Notes: generated by a model not told the origin, from the sequence alone. A stretch of DNA of 64,000 nt from Fictibacillus norfolkensis (GCF_014836645.1 NZ_JACSQM010000004.1:1-64000); one strand, 5' to 3'; shown: positions 34,255 through 44,715, numbered from the stretch's first letter. Program-made: numbers and translations.

Positions 34255-35400
34255 TTGCTTAAAGCTGCATATCTGCATATTCCATTCTGTGTACAAATTT
34301 GTCATTATTGTGATTTTAACAAGATATTTATTCAACAGCAGCCAGTGGATGAATATTTACAATCGATGAAAAAAGAGATGGTCCATACAACGACGAGGTT
34401 CAAGGATTATGAGATGGAAACCATTTTTGTAGGTGGTGGAACACCAACCTCTTTGAGCGAAAAACAGCTGCAAACGTTTTTGAGTGATGTGAATGAAGTG
34501 CTTGGTAACAAATTCCTAAAAGAATTCACGGTTGAAGCGAACCCAGAGCAGACAACAAAAGAAAAAATTGCCGTCTTAAAAGCGAATGGAGTTAACAGGC
34601 TAAGTGTTGGCGTTCAAGCTTTTCAGTCTTCTTTGTTGAAAAAATTAGGAAGAACACATACCAAAGAAGATATCTACTCTACGGTTGCAGAAGCAAAAAA
34701 AGCAGGTATTGATAACATGTCGATCGATCTCATGTTTGGGCTGCCAGGCCAAACGATGGATATGTTTAAGGAATCGGTAGATGAAGTATTAGCGTTAGAT
34801 GTGCCTCACATTTCTTCTTATTCGCTGCAGATTGAAAAGAAAACCGTTTTTTATAACTTGGCACAAAAAGGCAAGCTGATTCTTCCGGAGCAAGAACTTG
34901 AAGCTGCGATGTATGATTATTTAATTGAGGCTCTTGATAAAAAAGGATTCAAACAATATGAGATCAGCAATTTTGCCATTCCGGGGTTTGAGAGCAAGCA
35001 TAATCTCCAATACTGGAACAATAACGAATATTTTGGCATAGGTGCTGGAGCTCACAGTTACGTAGAAGGAACAAGAAGAAGAAATGCAGGTCCATTAAAA
35101 CAATATATGAATTTGGTCGAGGAACATGGTTTTCCGTATATCGAAGAACATCAGGTTCCACTATCTGAAAAGATGGAAGAAGAAATGTTCATGGGACTTC
35201 GTAAACAGGAAGGTGTTTCTGATGCTACTTTTATGAGTCGTTATGGCAGATCCATGTTTGATATATATAAAGAACCTATTCAAAGACTTATTCAAAAGGG
35301 TTGGCTAGAACAGAGAGAAGACACTCTCGTTTTAACGAAGGATGGAAGACCTTTAGGCAACGAAGTCTTCCAAGAATTTATTGGTGTAGTTTTAGATTGA
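34255..35400 (+). CDS. hemW: HemW, radical-SAM heme chaperone
   Basis: A 381-residue radical-SAM protein of the HemN/HemW family. The cluster motif is C12-x3-C16-x2-C19, i.e. HemW-type with no fourth Cys directly after (HemN has CxxxCxxCxC). GGGTPTSL follows at about 64-71. It delivers heme to membrane enzymes rather than oxidising coproporphyrinogen. TTG at 34255 is better spaced from AAGGCGGTG than the in-frame GTG at 34246, which lies inside it. The stop codon overlaps the -35 of the hrcA promoter. Confidence 0.92.
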   Translation: MLKAAYLHIPFCVQICHYCDFNKIFIQQQPVDEYLQSMKKEMVHTTTRFKDYEMETIFVGGGTPTSLSEKQLQTFLSDVNEVLGNKFLKEFTVEANPEQTTKEKIAVLKANGVNRLSVGVQAFQSSLLKKLGRTHTKEDIYSTVAEAKKAGIDNMSIDLMFGLPGQTMDMFKESVDEVLALDVPHISSYSLQIEKKTVFYNLAQKGKLILPEQELEAAMYDYLIEALDKKGFKQYEISNFAIPGFESKHNLQYWNNNEYFGIGAGAHSYVEGTRRRNAGPLKQYMNLVEEHGFPYIEEHQVPLSEKMEEEMFMGLRKQEGVSDATFMSRYGRSMFDIYKEPIQRLIQKGWLEQREDTLVLTKDGRPLGNEVFQEFIGVVLD

Positions 35401-35437
35401 CAACGGAGAGTACCTTTTGGTAACTTATATTATAGAT

Positions 35438-35464
35438 TTAGCACTCGCTCTTTAAGAGTGCTAA
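35438..35464. promoter_or_regulatory. CIRCE operator (HrcA binding site)
   Basis: TTAGCACTC-N9-GAGTGCTAA is a perfect 9-bp inverted repeat identical to the CIRCE consensus. It lies 17 bp before the hrcA start. A TTGACA (35397-35402) just upstream, overlapping the hemW stop, is the likely -35; the -10 is within 35421-35436. Confidence 0.97.
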
Positions 35465-35480
35465 CAAGTGGGGTGATGGT

Positions 35481-36506
35481 ATGTTAACGGAACGACAACT
35501 CTTTATTCTTCGTGTTTTAATAGATGACTATATTAAGCATGTTGAGCCTGTAGGTTCCCGTACGATCTCTAAACGAGAGGACATTACCTATAGTCCAGCA
35601 ACGATTCGAAACGAACTTGCGGACTTGGAGGATCTTGGATTTCTAGAGAAAACCCATACATCATCTGGTAGAATACCATCTGAAAAAGGATATCGATTTT
35701 ACGTGGACCACCTGCTTCCTTCTCTTTCTATGAAAGAAAGAGAGATCGGTCATTCAGAACTTCTATTTACAGAAAAGGTCCAGGAAGCAGAGGCATTATT
35801 TGATCAATCAGCTAAGATTCTATCAGATTTGACAAACTATACTTCTGTTGTGTTAGGACCTAACGCATTAGATATGAAGTTAAAGCACATGCAGATCATT
35901 CCGATCTCTTCCCAAGTGGCTGTTGCGATCTTTGTGACGAATACGGGGCATGTTGAGAACAGACAAATCGTGCTGCCTGATACGATTGAACCTTCAGAAC
36001 TAGAAAAGCTTGTGAATATTCTAAATGAAAGACTTGCAGGTGTTCGATTGATAGAATTGAACACACGTATACAAAAAGAACTTTCGGCGGTGTTTAAAAA
36101 GCACCTTAAAGATTATCAGAACATGGGTGTTTTCTTAGATCAGCTTCTTCTATGGAGCAAGAAGGAAAAGCTTTTTTATGGCGGGAAGACAAATATGCTT
36201 TCACAGCCGGAATTTAGAGATTTAGATAAAGTTAGACCGCTTCTAGATTTTTTAGAAACGCGTGATTTAATGGAAAAGCTCGTGTCATCTTCAGAAAAAG
36301 GGCTCACCATAAGGATCGGAACAGAAAATGAGCATGAAGCGATGAAAAACTGCAGTGTGATCAATGCCTCTTACACGATGCATGGTAAACATTTAGGTAC
36401 GATCTCATTAATCGGTCCAACCAGAATGGAATATCAAAAGGTCATCTCTTTACTAGATTCATTATCAAAGGAAATGACGAACCGATTAAACGATTTTTCA
36501 AATTAG
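35481..36506 (+). CDS. hrcA: heat-inducible transcription repressor HrcA
   Basis: A 341-residue repressor of class I heat-shock genes. The N-terminal winged helix (SKREDITYSPATIRNELADL, about 30-49) binds CIRCE, and the GTSSGRIPSEKGYRFYVDHLL-type segment (about 60-79) is typical. It autoregulates hrcA-grpE-dnaK-dnaJ, with activity tuned by GroEL. GGGGTGA precedes the ATG. Confidence 0.97.
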   Translation: MLTERQLFILRVLIDDYIKHVEPVGSRTISKREDITYSPATIRNELADLEDLGFLEKTHTSSGRIPSEKGYRFYVDHLLPSLSMKEREIGHSELLFTEKVQEAEALFDQSAKILSDLTNYTSVVLGPNALDMKLKHMQIIPISSQVAVAIFVTNTGHVENRQIVLPDTIEPSELEKLVNILNERLAGVRLIELNTRIQKELSAVFKKHLKDYQNMGVFLDQLLLWSKKEKLFYGGKTNMLSQPEFRDLDKVRPLLDFLETRDLMEKLVSSSEKGLTIRIGTENEHEAMKNCSVINASYTMHGKHLGTISLIGPTRMEYQKVISLLDSLSKEMTNRLNDFSN

Positions 36507-36531
36507 TGGATTATTTTAGGGAGGTGAAAGC

Positions 36532-37104
36532 ATGAACAAAGAGGACATCACTCAAGATCAATCACAAACTGATGTGAATGAAGAAGTAACAGAAACTGAA
36601 GAAGTCGTTGTTGAAGAAGTGGAATCTACTACAGAAGAACCTCTAACTGAAGAGCAGCAACGTATTTCAGAGCTAGAAACAAAGCTTGAGGAAGCTAGCC
36701 AAAAGAATCTTCGCCTTCAAGCGGATTATGATAATTTCCGCCGCCGATCGAGAGAAGAACAGGCAGCTAGCCTTAAATATAAATCTCAAAGTCTTCTTGA
36801 ACAGTTATTACCTGCACTCGATAACTTTGAGCGTGCTTTGAAGACAGAAGCTACAAACGAGCAGACCAAAACCCTTATTCAAGGAATGGAAATGGTTTAT
36901 CGTCAACTAGCAGATGCACTGAAACAAGAAGGGCTGACAGAAATTCCGTCGGTCGGTCAAACATTTGACCCCAACCTGCATCAAGCAGTAATGCAAGTGG
37001 AGGATTCTGAAGCAGAGTCCAATACAGTTATTGAGGAACTGCAAAAAGGTTATATGTTAAAAGATCGAGTTATCCGACCAGCAATGGTTAAAGTAAACGC
37101 GTAG
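36532..37104 (+). CDS. grpE: GrpE, nucleotide exchange factor for DnaK
   Basis: A 190-residue protein with a disordered acidic N-terminus rich in Glu/Val/Thr (1-45), a long coiled-coil (about 45-110) including ADYDNFRRR, and the C-terminal beta-wing with [17 protein letters not shown] (about 142-158). It releases ADP from DnaK. GGGAGGTGA precedes the ATG. Confidence 0.97.
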   Translation: MNKEDITQDQSQTDVNEEVTETEEVVVEEVESTTEEPLTEEQQRISELETKLEEASQKNLRLQADYDNFRRRSREEQAASLKYKSQSLLEQLLPALDNFERALKTEATNEQTKTLIQGMEMVYRQLADALKQEGLTEIPSVGQTFDPNLHQAVMQVEDSEAESNTVIEELQKGYMLKDRVIRPAMVKVNA

Positions 37105-37138
37105 ATAAAACTACATATGAATGATGGAGGGAAAAAAC

Positions 37139-38971
37139 ATGAGTAAAATCATCGGTATTGACTTAGGTACAACAAACTCTTGTATAGCTGTTATGGAAGG
37201 TGGAGAAGCGGTAGTAATTCCAAACCCGGAAGGTAACCGTACAACACCATCTGTTGTAGCGTTTAAAGATGGAGACCGTTCTGTTGGAGAGGTAGCAAAG
37301 CGCCAAGCTGTAACGAACCCGAACACGATTATGTCGATCAAACGTTACATCGGAACAGATCACAAAGAAACAGTTGAAGGTAAAGACTACACGCCGCAAG
37401 AGATTTCTGCAATCATCCTGCAAAAATTAAAGTCTCATGCTGAAGACTATCTTGGAGAAAAAGTTGAAAGAGCGGTAATTACAGTTCCGGCTTATTTCAA
37501 TGATGCACAGCGTCAAGCTACGAAAGATGCTGGACAGATTGCTGGACTTCAAGTTGAGCGTATTGTGAACGAGCCAACAGCAGCAGCATTGGCTTACGGC
37601 CTTGAAAAGGATGAAGACCAAACAATCTTAGTATTTGACCTTGGTGGCGGTACATTTGACGTATCTATCCTTGAACTAGGTGATGGATTCTTCGAGGTAA
37701 AAGCAACATCTGGTGATAACAAGCTTGGTGGAGATGACTTTGACCAAGTAATCATCGACTATCTAGTAAGCGAATTTAAGAAAGAGAACGGCATCGATCT
37801 TTCTCAAGATAAGATGGCGCTACAACGCCTAAAAGATACTGCAGAGAAAGCAAAGAAAGACCTTTCTGGTGTAACATCTACACAAATCTCATTACCGTTC
37901 ATCACTGCTGATGCTTCTGGACCTAAACACTTAGAGTTAAATTTATCACGTGCAAAATTTGAAGATCTTTCTTCAGACTTAGTTGAACGCACGATGGGAC
38001 CAACTCGTCAAGCTCTTAATGATGCTGGCATGTCACCATCTGACCTTGATAAAGTTATTCTTGTAGGTGGATCGACTCGTATCCCAGCTGTACAAGAAGC
38101 AATCAAGAAGTTCACAGGTAAAGATCCGCATAAAGGAGTAAACCCTGACGAAGTTGTTGCACTTGGTGCTGCAATTCAAGGTGGAGTACTTGCTGGAGAT
38201 GTGAAAGATGTTGTCCTTCTTGACGTAACACCACTTTCATTAGGTATTGAAACGATGGGCGGCGTGTTTACAAGATTGATCGATCGCAACACGACGATTC
38301 CAACTTCAAAATCTCAAACTTTCTCAACGGCTGCTGATAACCAAACATCTGTTGATATCCATGTTCTTCAAGGAGAGCGTGAAATGGCAGCGCACAATAA
38401 GACGCTTGGAAGATTCCAATTATCTGAGATCCCGCCAGCACCACGTGGAGTGCCTCAAATCGAAGTGAGCTTTGACATCGATGCGAACGGTATCGTAAAC
38501 GTACGAGCAAAAGATCTAGGAACGAACAAAGAGCAATCCATCACAATTAAATCGTCTACAGGACTTTCTGATGAAGAGATTGATCGCATGGTAAAAGACG
38601 CTGAAGAAAATGCAGAAGCAGATAAGAAGAAACGTGAAGAAATCGACACTAGAAACGAAGCGGATCAGCTTGTATTCACAGTGGATAAAACGTTGAAAGA
38701 CCTTGAAGGCAAAGTAGACGAAGCTGAAGTGAAAAAAGCTGAAGAAGCTAAAGAGAGCTTGAAAAAGGCTCTTGAGGGTGACGATATCGAAGCGATCAAG
38801 AAAGAAAAAGAAACTTTGAGCGAAATCGTTCAACAACTTTCTGTAAAACTTTATGAGCAAGCAGCTCAACAAGCTCAAGCTCAACAAGGCGATGCAGAAG
38901 GACAATCAACAAAGAACGATGACAACATCGTTGACGCTGATTATGAAGAAGTAAACGATGACAAAAAGTAA
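37139..38971 (+). CDS. dnaK: chaperone DnaK (Hsp70)
   Basis: A 610-residue Hsp70. The ATPase domain starts [19 protein letters not shown] (about 3-21), with [14 protein letters not shown] and [12 protein letters not shown] substrate-binding domain and helical lid follow, and the C-terminus ends [15 protein letters not shown]. It lacks the 24-residue insert of Gram-negative DnaK, as expected in Firmicutes. The ATG at 37139 follows TGGAGGG (37125-37131). The upstream in-frame ATG at 37121 precedes that site and is rejected. A terminator follows, then dnaJ. Confidence 0.97.
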   Translation: MSKIIGIDLGTTNSCIAVMEGGEAVVIPNPEGNRTTPSVVAFKDGDRSVGEVAKRQAVTNPNTIMSIKRYIGTDHKETVEGKDYTPQEISAIILQKLKSHAEDYLGEKVERAVITVPAYFNDAQRQATKDAGQIAGLQVERIVNEPTAAALAYGLEKDEDQTILVFDLGGGTFDVSILELGDGFFEVKATSGDNKLGGDDFDQVIIDYLVSEFKKENGIDLSQDKMALQRLKDTAEKAKKDLSGVTSTQISLPFITADASGPKHLELNLSRAKFEDLSSDLVERTMGPTRQALNDAGMSPSDLDKVILVGGSTRIPAVQEAIKKFTGKDPHKGVNPDEVVALGAAIQGGVLAGDVKDVVLLDVTPLSLGIETMGGVFTRLIDRNTTIPTSKSQTFSTAADNQTSVDIHVLQGEREMAAHNKTLGRFQLSEIPPAPRGVPQIEVSFDIDANGIVNVRAKDLGTNKEQSITIKSSTGLSDEEIDRMVKDAEENAEADKKKREEIDTRNEADQLVFTVDKTLKDLEGKVDEAEVKKAEEAKESLKKALEGDDIEAIKKEKETLSEIVQQLSVKLYEQAAQQAQAQQGDAEGQSTKNDDNIVDADYEEVNDDKK

Positions 38972-38983
38972 CACGTAGCAGAT

Positions 38984-39022
38984 AAAAGTCAAAGTCAGGT
39001 CATCTTGACTTTGACTTTTTTT
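38984..39022 (+). terminator. terminator between dnaK and dnaJ
   Basis: A 14-bp perfect stem, AAAAGTCAAAGTCA (38984-38997) / TGACTTTGACTTTT (39006-39019), followed by T residues. It would set dnaJ expression below dnaK unless read through. Confidence 0.88.
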
Positions 39023-39144
39023 CTGAGTTGAATTTTGAGTTCATTGGGCTTAAGACTGTAACAAAACCTTTGCAGTTTTCGTCTTGAGTCAGGTGGTATT
39101 CAATGGTAAGATAACTTTTATGTGAGAATTCGGGAGTGTCCTAT

Positions 39145-40257
39145 ATGAGTAAACGAGATTATTACGAAGTACTTGGATTAGATAAAAATGCCTCAAATGA
39201 TGAGGTGAAAAAAGCATACCGTAAACTTGCCAGAAAGTATCACCCAGATGTTAATAAAGAGGCAGATGCGGAAAATAAATTTAAAGAAGTAAAAGATGCA
39301 TATGAAACATTGAGTGACCCTCAAAAGAAAGCTCATTATGATCAATTTGGCCATACAGACCCTAACCAAGGTTTCGGTGGCGGCGGAGCAGGCTTTGATG
39401 GCTTTGGCGACATTTTTGATATGTTCTTTGGTGGAGGCGGAGGAAGAAGAAATCCAAATGGTCCGCGTCAAGGAAACGATCTTCAGTATGGGCTTAGACT
39501 ATCTTTTGAAGAGGCGGTATTCGGAAAAGAAACTGAAATACAGATTCCTACAGAAGAATCATGTGAAACTTGTCATGGTTCCGGTGCTAAACCAGGAACA
39601 AAACCTGAAACATGTTCGCATTGTAACGGAAGCGGTCAGCTGAATGTTGAACAAAACACACCGTTTGGCCGTATTGTAAATCGCCGAGTATGTAACCACT
39701 GTAGTGGAAAAGGTAAGATCATAAAAGAGAAATGTAAGACGTGTCATGGAAATGGGAAAGTACGCAAGAACAAGAAGCTTTCTGTTAAAGTGCCAGCTGG
39801 TGTCGATAACGGACAGCAGATCCGCATGTCTGGGCACGGTGAAGCAGGGGTGAACGGCGGTCCTGCAGGTGATCTATACGTTGTCTTCCAAGTAGCAGAT
39901 CATGAGTTCTTTGAGCGTGATGGAGATGATATCCATTGTGAGATGCCGTTAACGTTCTCGCAAGCAGCGCTTGGTGATGAGATTGAAGTTCCAACATTGT
40001 ACGGTAAAGTTAAGCTGAAGATTCCAGCAGGTACACAGACAGGAACTCATTTCCGTTTAAGAGGAAAAGGTGTTAAGAACGTTCATGGAAGAGGTCAAGG
40101 TGACCAGCATATCCAAATCAAAGTCATAACACCGAAAAACCTAACAGAAAAACAAAAACAGCTTCTTCGCGACTTCTCAGAAATCAGCGGAAGCATGCCA
40201 GACGAACAACAAGATGGATTCTTCGACAAAGTAAAACGCGCATTTAAAGGCGAGTAA
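39145..40257 (+). CDS. dnaJ: chaperone DnaJ (Hsp40)
   Basis: A 370-residue co-chaperone. The J-domain has HPD (about residues 33-35), then comes a Gly/Phe-rich linker (about 75-110). The zinc-finger domain has four CxxCxGxG repeats ([32 protein letters not shown], about 145-210). The start is the ATG at 39145, eight bases after GGGAG. The GTG at 39136 overlaps that ribosome site. Downstream is a repeat element, not a clear terminator. Confidence 0.97.
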   Translation: MSKRDYYEVLGLDKNASNDEVKKAYRKLARKYHPDVNKEADAENKFKEVKDAYETLSDPQKKAHYDQFGHTDPNQGFGGGGAGFDGFGDIFDMFFGGGGGRRNPNGPRQGNDLQYGLRLSFEEAVFGKETEIQIPTEESCETCHGSGAKPGTKPETCSHCNGSGQLNVEQNTPFGRIVNRRVCNHCSGKGKIIKEKCKTCHGNGKVRKNKKLSVKVPAGVDNGQQIRMSGHGEAGVNGGPAGDLYVVFQVADHEFFERDGDDIHCEMPLTFSQAALGDEIEVPTLYGKVKLKIPAGTQTGTHFRLRGKGVKNVHGRGQGDQHIQIKVITPKNLTEKQKQLLRDFSEISGSMPDEQQDGFFDKVKRAFKGE

Positions 40258-40342
40258 AACCCAACCTTCTAGATGCATTAAATTAACTATCAAGGTTTTT
40301 TCTAATAACTTGTTGCTTTGTATGTATTAACATCATTGACAA

Positions 40343-40595
40343 GTTGGTTGGAACGCAAGGTGCGAGACTCCTGCGGGACTGGCGGTCAGTCGGAAGAGTG
40401 GAAGTGGCTCGTTCAGCCCCGACAAGCAAAAGGTGAATGAACAAGGAAGGCGTACTTTGCCTTCTGGATCATTTAACTTTTGACCTCGAGGGGCTAGCCA
40501 CTGCAACTAGACAGGTGAGACCCTTAACGGCGCAAAGCGGCAAGGGGCTCACCGCCTGCCCCGCGGAAAGCGAGCAGCCTGGAGTGGAAATCAAC
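40343..40595. repeat. hairpin repeat A, copy 1, interrupted by element B
   Basis: The outer ends GTTGGTT / AATCAAC and the core GGTGCGAGACTCCTGCGGGAC ... CAGGTGAG ... CTCACCGCCTGCCCCGCGGAAAGCGAG match copy 2 at 55309-55435 (landmarks, not a continuous string). Inner pairing GGTGAG/CTCACC and CCTT/AAGG is preserved. Relative to copy 2 an extra 125 bp is inserted between GGCGG (ends 40385) and CAGGTGAG (from 40512). The region 40258-40661 has no real gene. Confidence 0.85.
40390..40511. repeat. nested palindromic element B inside repeat A
   Basis: A second long hairpin with a different sequence. Paired segments from outside in: AGTGGC (40403-40408) / GCCACT (40497-40502); AGCCCC (40415-40420) / GGGGCT (40490-40495); CAAAAG (40427-40432) / CTTTTG (40477-40482); TGAATGA (40434-40440) / TCATTTA (40469-40475); GGAAGGC / GCCTTCT at the tip. 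CAG occurs at both junctions (40387-40389 and 40512-40514). Confidence 0.75.
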
Positions 40596-40661
40596 CACCC
40601 TCATAGCCTTAGAAATAGCTTGAAATTTTTAAAAGCCAAACTAACAAACGGAGTTGATATG

Positions 40662-41603
40662 ATGAAATGGTCAGAGATTAGCATCCACACTACTCAGGAA
40701 GCTGTTGAACCAGTATCGAATATTTTACATGAGGCGGGAGCTAGCGGAGTTGTGATTGAGGATGTAGATGACCTCTCTAAAGAGCGTCAATCCGTATTTG
40801 GCGAAATCTATCAGCTTAACCCTTCTGATTATCCTTCTGAAGGAGTAATTTTAAAAGCCTACTTACCCGTTAACAGTTTTTTAGGTGAAACGGTTGAAGA
40901 GATCAAACAAGCGATCACTAATCTTGTGAAATATGACATTGATATTGGAGCAAACACGATTTCCATCTCAGAAGTGAATGAAGAAGAATGGGCGACCGCT
41001 TGGAAAAAATACTATAAACCGGTAAAAATCTCAAAGCGGATCACGATCACTCCTACGTGGGAAGATTATAAACCTGTACATTCTGATGAACTTATTATTG
41101 AGCTTGATCCAGGTATGGCTTTTGGTACAGGAACTCACCCAACAACTGTCATGAGTTTGCAAGCTATTGAAAAATATATAGCTGAAGGGGATTCTGTCAT
41201 TGATGTAGGAACAGGCTCTGGTGTATTGAGCATTGCATCAGCTATGTTAGGTGCCAACAAAGTTGAGGCTTATGACCTGGATGAAGTGGCAGTAAATTCT
41301 GCACGTTTAAACGTGAAACTAAACAAAGTGAACCAAAAAGTGCATGTTGATCAGAATGATCTCTTAAAAGGGATTGAAGGTCCAGTAGACCTTGTAGTAG
41401 GGAATCTTTTAGCAGAAATCATACTCTTGTTTGTTGAAGATACAGCTAAAGTATTAAAGCCAGGTGGTTATTTTATTACGTCTGGGATCATCCAAGGGAA
41501 GAAGCGCGAGGTTAGAGCAAAATTAGAAGAGCATGGCTTCAAGATCGTAGAAGTATTAGAGATGGAAGATTGGGTTGCGATCGTTGCTCAAAATAAGGAA
41601 TAG
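40662..41603 (+). CDS. prmA: ribosomal protein L11 methyltransferase
   Basis: A 313-residue SAM-dependent enzyme that trimethylates L11. The N-terminal substrate-recognition domain ([17 protein letters not shown]) is followed by the catalytic domain with [13 protein letters not shown] (about 179-191) and the GNLLAEI motif. MKWSE at 40662 matches the B. subtilis start and is eight bases after CGGAG. The adjacent ATG at 40659 is an alternative. A longer in-frame extension back to 40437 crosses element B and is not coding. Confidence 0.95.
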   Translation: MKWSEISIHTTQEAVEPVSNILHEAGASGVVIEDVDDLSKERQSVFGEIYQLNPSDYPSEGVILKAYLPVNSFLGETVEEIKQAITNLVKYDIDIGANTISISEVNEEEWATAWKKYYKPVKISKRITITPTWEDYKPVHSDELIIELDPGMAFGTGTHPTTVMSLQAIEKYIAEGDSVIDVGTGSGVLSIASAMLGANKVEAYDLDEVAVNSARLNVKLNKVNQKVHVDQNDLLKGIEGPVDLVVGNLLAEIILLFVEDTAKVLKPGGYFITSGIIQGKKREVRAKLEEHGFKIVEVLEMEDWVAIVAQNKE

Positions 41604-41620
41604 GATAGGAAGTGCATTTC

Positions 41621-42373
41621 ATGCAAAGGTACTTTGTTTCAACAGAAAACTGGAAAGATGATGCTGTTACGATTACAGGGGATGATGCCAAGCACATCTT
41701 AAAGGTGATGAGAATGCAAGTAGGAGACGATTTCATCTGCTGTGATAACAATGGTCGTACATCTTTGTGTGAAATCATAGAGGTTGACGGTAATGAAGTA
41801 CAGACGAAGATCGTTAAGGATATCGAAACAGATGCTGAGCTTCCTGTCTCTGTTACCATTGCTCAGGGGTTGCCAAAAGGGGATAAGTTAGAATATATCA
41901 TCCAAAAAGGCACTGAACTTGGGGCTTTCTCCTTTTTTCCATTTGCGGCTGACCGTTCTGTTGTAAAATGGGATGACAAAAAAGCGGTTAAGAAAAAAGA
42001 AAGACTTGAAAAAATTGCAAAAGAAGCAGCAGAGCAATCACATAGAAATCGGGTTCCAGACATTTTGAATCCTGGTTCTTTTTCTGATTTGCTAAAAATG
42101 GCAGAACAGTATAAGATAAAAATCGTTGCGTTTGAAGAAGAAGCAAAACAGAATGAAATTTCTCATTTTGCTTCTGCATTACGCACAGCTGAAAATGGAG
42201 ACTCAATTCTATGTGTGATCGGTCCAGAAGGCGGCATCAGTGAGAAAGAAGCAGCTTTTCTTAATGATCATGGATTTTTATTGTGTGGACTGGGTCCAAG
42301 AATCTTAAGGACTGAAACAGCACCATTGTACTTGTTATCAGCTATTTCTTATCATTTTGAACTAAAGGGGTGA
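41621..42373 (+). CDS. rsmE: 16S rRNA (uracil1498-N3)-methyltransferase
   Basis: A 250-residue SPOUT-class methyltransferase. MQRYFVSTENW matches the family N-terminus (PUA-like domain). The C-terminal knot has GPEGGIS (about 197-203) and LGPRILRTETAPLY (about 223-236). It methylates U1498 of 16S rRNA. The start is the ATG at 41621; the GTG at 41612 lies in the ribosome site. It overlaps the mtaB upstream region closely. Confidence 0.95.
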   Translation: MQRYFVSTENWKDDAVTITGDDAKHILKVMRMQVGDDFICCDNNGRTSLCEIIEVDGNEVQTKIVKDIETDAELPVSVTIAQGLPKGDKLEYIIQKGTELGAFSFFPFAADRSVVKWDDKKAVKKKERLEKIAKEAAEQSHRNRVPDILNPGSFSDLLKMAEQYKIKIVAFEEEAKQNEISHFASALRTAENGDSILCVIGPEGGISEKEAAFLNDHGFLLCGLGPRILRTETAPLYLLSAISYHFELKG

Positions 42374-42378
42374 TCTAT

Positions 42379-43731
42379 ATGCCATCCGTTGCATTTCATA
42401 CATTAGGTTGTAAAGTAAACCACTATGAGACAGAAGCGATCTGGCAGCTTTTCCAAGCTGAAGGATACGAACGTACAGATTTTGACAGTACATCAGACGT
42501 CTATGTTATCAATACCTGTACCGTAACGAATACGGGAGATAAAAAAAGCAGACAAGTTATACGTAGAGCCATCCGAAAGAATCCGGACGCTGTTATTTGC
42601 GTTACAGGTTGTTACGCTCAAACGTCGCCAGCAGAGATTATGGCGATTCCTGGGGTAGACGTTGTTGTCGGCACGCAAGACCGTTCTAAAATGCTCACTT
42701 ACATTCAACAATATAAAGAAGAACGTATGCCTATTAATGGCGTTTCAAACATCATGAAGGCACGTGTATATGAAGAACTAGATGTTCCTGCATTTACCGA
42801 TCGAACAAGAGCATCGCTTAAGATACAAGAAGGATGCAACAATTTTTGTACGTTCTGTATTATTCCTTGGGCAAGAGGCCTTCTTCGCTCTCGTAAACCT
42901 GAAGATGTACTTTCTCAAGCTCAGCAGCTTGTAGACTCTGGTTACAAAGAGATCGTTCTAACGGGCATTCATACTGCTGGTTACGGAGAAGATATGAAGG
43001 ATTATTCTTTTGCGAAGCTGTTAGATGACCTTGATAAGAACATCTCTGGATTAAAACGTATCCGTATCTCATCGATTGAGGCTAGCCAGATCTCAGATGA
43101 AGTGATTGAAGTTATGGGCAGATCAGACAAAGTAGTTCCTCATCTGCATATACCACTTCAATCGGGTTCAAACACCGTGCTCCAACGAATGAGAAGAAAA
43201 TATTCTATGGAAATGTTCGGTGAAAGATTAGACCGTCTAAAAGAAGCACTTCCAGGACTTGCGATTACATCAGATGTAATTGTTGGTTTTCCAGGTGAGA
43301 CAGAGGAAGAATTCATGGAGACGTATCGATTCATTGAGAAACATAAATTTATGGAACTTCATGTTTTCCCTTATTCTAAGCGTACTGGTACACCAGCCGC
43401 TAAGATGGAGGACCAGGTACCAGAGGATATTAAGAACGAACGCGTACACAAGCTGATCGCTCTTTCAGATCAATTAGCTAAAGAATATGCATCCAACTAT
43501 GAAGATACAGTTGTTGAAGTAATTCCTGAAGAGGCGTTTAAAGATGACCCTACGAACAAACTATACGTAGGATACACACCAAACTATCTTAAAGTTTTAT
43601 TTGAAGGAAACGAAGAGATGATTGGGAAATTAGTAAAAGTGAAAATTACTGAAGCTGGGTATCCTTATAATAAAGGTGTCTTTGTAAAACAAGAAATGGA
43701 AGAAATCCTAAAGCAAGCTGTTTCAAGCTAA
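42379..43731 (+). CDS. mtaB: tRNA t6A37 methylthiotransferase MtaB
   Basis: A 450-residue radical-SAM enzyme converting t6A to ms2t6A at position 37 of tRNAs reading ANN codons. The N-terminal MTTase domain has TLGCKVNHYETE (about 8-19), the radical-SAM triad is C153-x3-C157-x2-C160, and a TRAM domain is at the C-terminus. In B. subtilis it is yqeV. The ATG at 42379 follows AAAGGGG. A terminator follows. Confidence 0.95.
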   Translation: MPSVAFHTLGCKVNHYETEAIWQLFQAEGYERTDFDSTSDVYVINTCTVTNTGDKKSRQVIRRAIRKNPDAVICVTGCYAQTSPAEIMAIPGVDVVVGTQDRSKMLTYIQQYKEERMPINGVSNIMKARVYEELDVPAFTDRTRASLKIQEGCNNFCTFCIIPWARGLLRSRKPEDVLSQAQQLVDSGYKEIVLTGIHTAGYGEDMKDYSFAKLLDDLDKNISGLKRIRISSIEASQISDEVIEVMGRSDKVVPHLHIPLQSGSNTVLQRMRRKYSMEMFGERLDRLKEALPGLAITSDVIVGFPGETEEEFMETYRFIEKHKFMELHVFPYSKRTGTPAAKMEDQVPEDIKNERVHKLIALSDQLAKEYASNYEDTVVEVIPEEAFKDDPTNKLYVGYTPNYLKVLFEGNEEMIGKLVKVKITEAGYPYNKGVFVKQEMEEILKQAVSS

Positions 43732-43762
43732 CATCCTGGAGTTCATGCCAGGGTGTTTTTTT
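43732..43762 (+). terminator. rho-independent terminator after mtaB
   Basis: The stem CATCCTGG (43732-43739) / CCAGGGTG (43748-43755) is followed by TTTTTTT. Confidence 0.85.
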
Positions 43763-43893
43763 AAGACATACAAGAGGTTTCAGGTGTTTATTGTTCCTCA
43801 CTGTAAAAATATTTTAGATGCTCGATTTATGTCGAAAAATTTGTTATGATACTAACGTTGTTTAATTTTTTTATTTAGAAAGGGTTTGTTGAA

Positions 43894-44568
43894 ATGAGCA
43901 ATTTAAACGTTGCAAGAATGATCGACCACACAGCATTAAAAGCTGAAACTTCAAAGAAAGAAATCTTAATTCTTTGTGAGGAAGCTAAAAAATATAATTT
44001 CTTTTCTGTATGTGTTAATCCAACTTGGGTTTATACTGCATTCGAACAACTAAAGGATTCAGATGTAGCGGTTTGTACGGTAATTGGTTTCCCGTTAGGT
44101 GCAAACACTCCAGAAGTAAAAGCGTTCGAAACGAAGAATGCAATTGAAAATGGTGCAACGGAAGTAGATATGGTTATCAACATCGGTGCGTTAAAAGATG
44201 GCAACTATGAGCTAGTTGAACAAGATGTTCGTGCTGTTGTTGAAGCAGCTAAAGGCAAAGCTTTAACTAAAGCGATCATTGAAACTTCACTTCTTACAAA
44301 CGAAGAAAAAGTAAAAGCTTGTGAGATTGCTGTTAAAGCAGGAATTGATTTTGTAAAAACATCAACTGGGTTCTCAACTGGTGGAGCAACTGTAGAAGAC
44401 ATTAAATTAATGCGTGAAACGGTTGGACCAAACATCGGTGTTAAAGCTTCAGGTGCTGTACGTGACCGCGATACGGCTTTGGCTATGATCGAAGCTGGCG
44501 CAACGCGCATTGGAGCAAGTGCAGGAATCGCGATTGTTGAAGGCGGAACATCTACTTCAGATTATTAA
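43894..44568 (+). CDS. deoC: deoxyribose-phosphate aldolase
   Basis: A 224-residue class I aldolase splitting 2-deoxyribose-5-phosphate to glyceraldehyde-3-phosphate and acetaldehyde. The Schiff-base Lys155 is in FVKTSTGF (153-160), and the second active-site Lys is in VKASGAVRD (about 182-190). AAAGGG precedes the ATG. It sits alone between mtaB and rpsU, not with nucleoside-catabolism genes as in the B. subtilis dra operon. Cytidine deaminase is encoded about 10 kb away. Confidence 0.96.
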   Translation: MSNLNVARMIDHTALKAETSKKEILILCEEAKKYNFFSVCVNPTWVYTAFEQLKDSDVAVCTVIGFPLGANTPEVKAFETKNAIENGATEVDMVINIGALKDGNYELVEQDVRAVVEAAKGKALTKAIIETSLLTNEEKVKACEIAVKAGIDFVKTSTGFSTGGATVEDIKLMRETVGPNIGVKASGAVRDRDTALAMIEAGATRIGASAGIAIVEGGTSTSDY

Positions 44569-44623
44569 TTTTTATTTTTAAGTCATTTACCTATTCTCTC
44601 AAGACCAACTTGTTTAAATTAAG

Positions 44624-44652
44624 TTGACCGTATTGCAAGGATATATTATAAT
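44624..44652 (+). promoter_or_regulatory. sigma-A promoter of rpsU-yqeY
   Basis: TTGACC (44624-44629) and TATAAT (44647-44652) with a 17-bp spacer, 64 bp upstream of rpsU. Confidence 0.88.
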
Positions 44653-44715
44653 GGCAAAAGATATGTGACGCATCTTTACTTTATGTAAGGGTGGTCTGGA
44701 GGGAGGGAAATACAA

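Noticed and set aside
40437..40661. 74-codon N-terminal extension of PrmA
   Set aside because: It crosses the nested hairpin element B and the rest of repeat A. The known PrmA N-terminus starts at 40662 with a good ribosome site.
44606..44626. Inverted repeat after deoC as a terminator
   Set aside because: CAACTT/AAGTTG has no T run and overlaps the -35 of the rpsU promoter.
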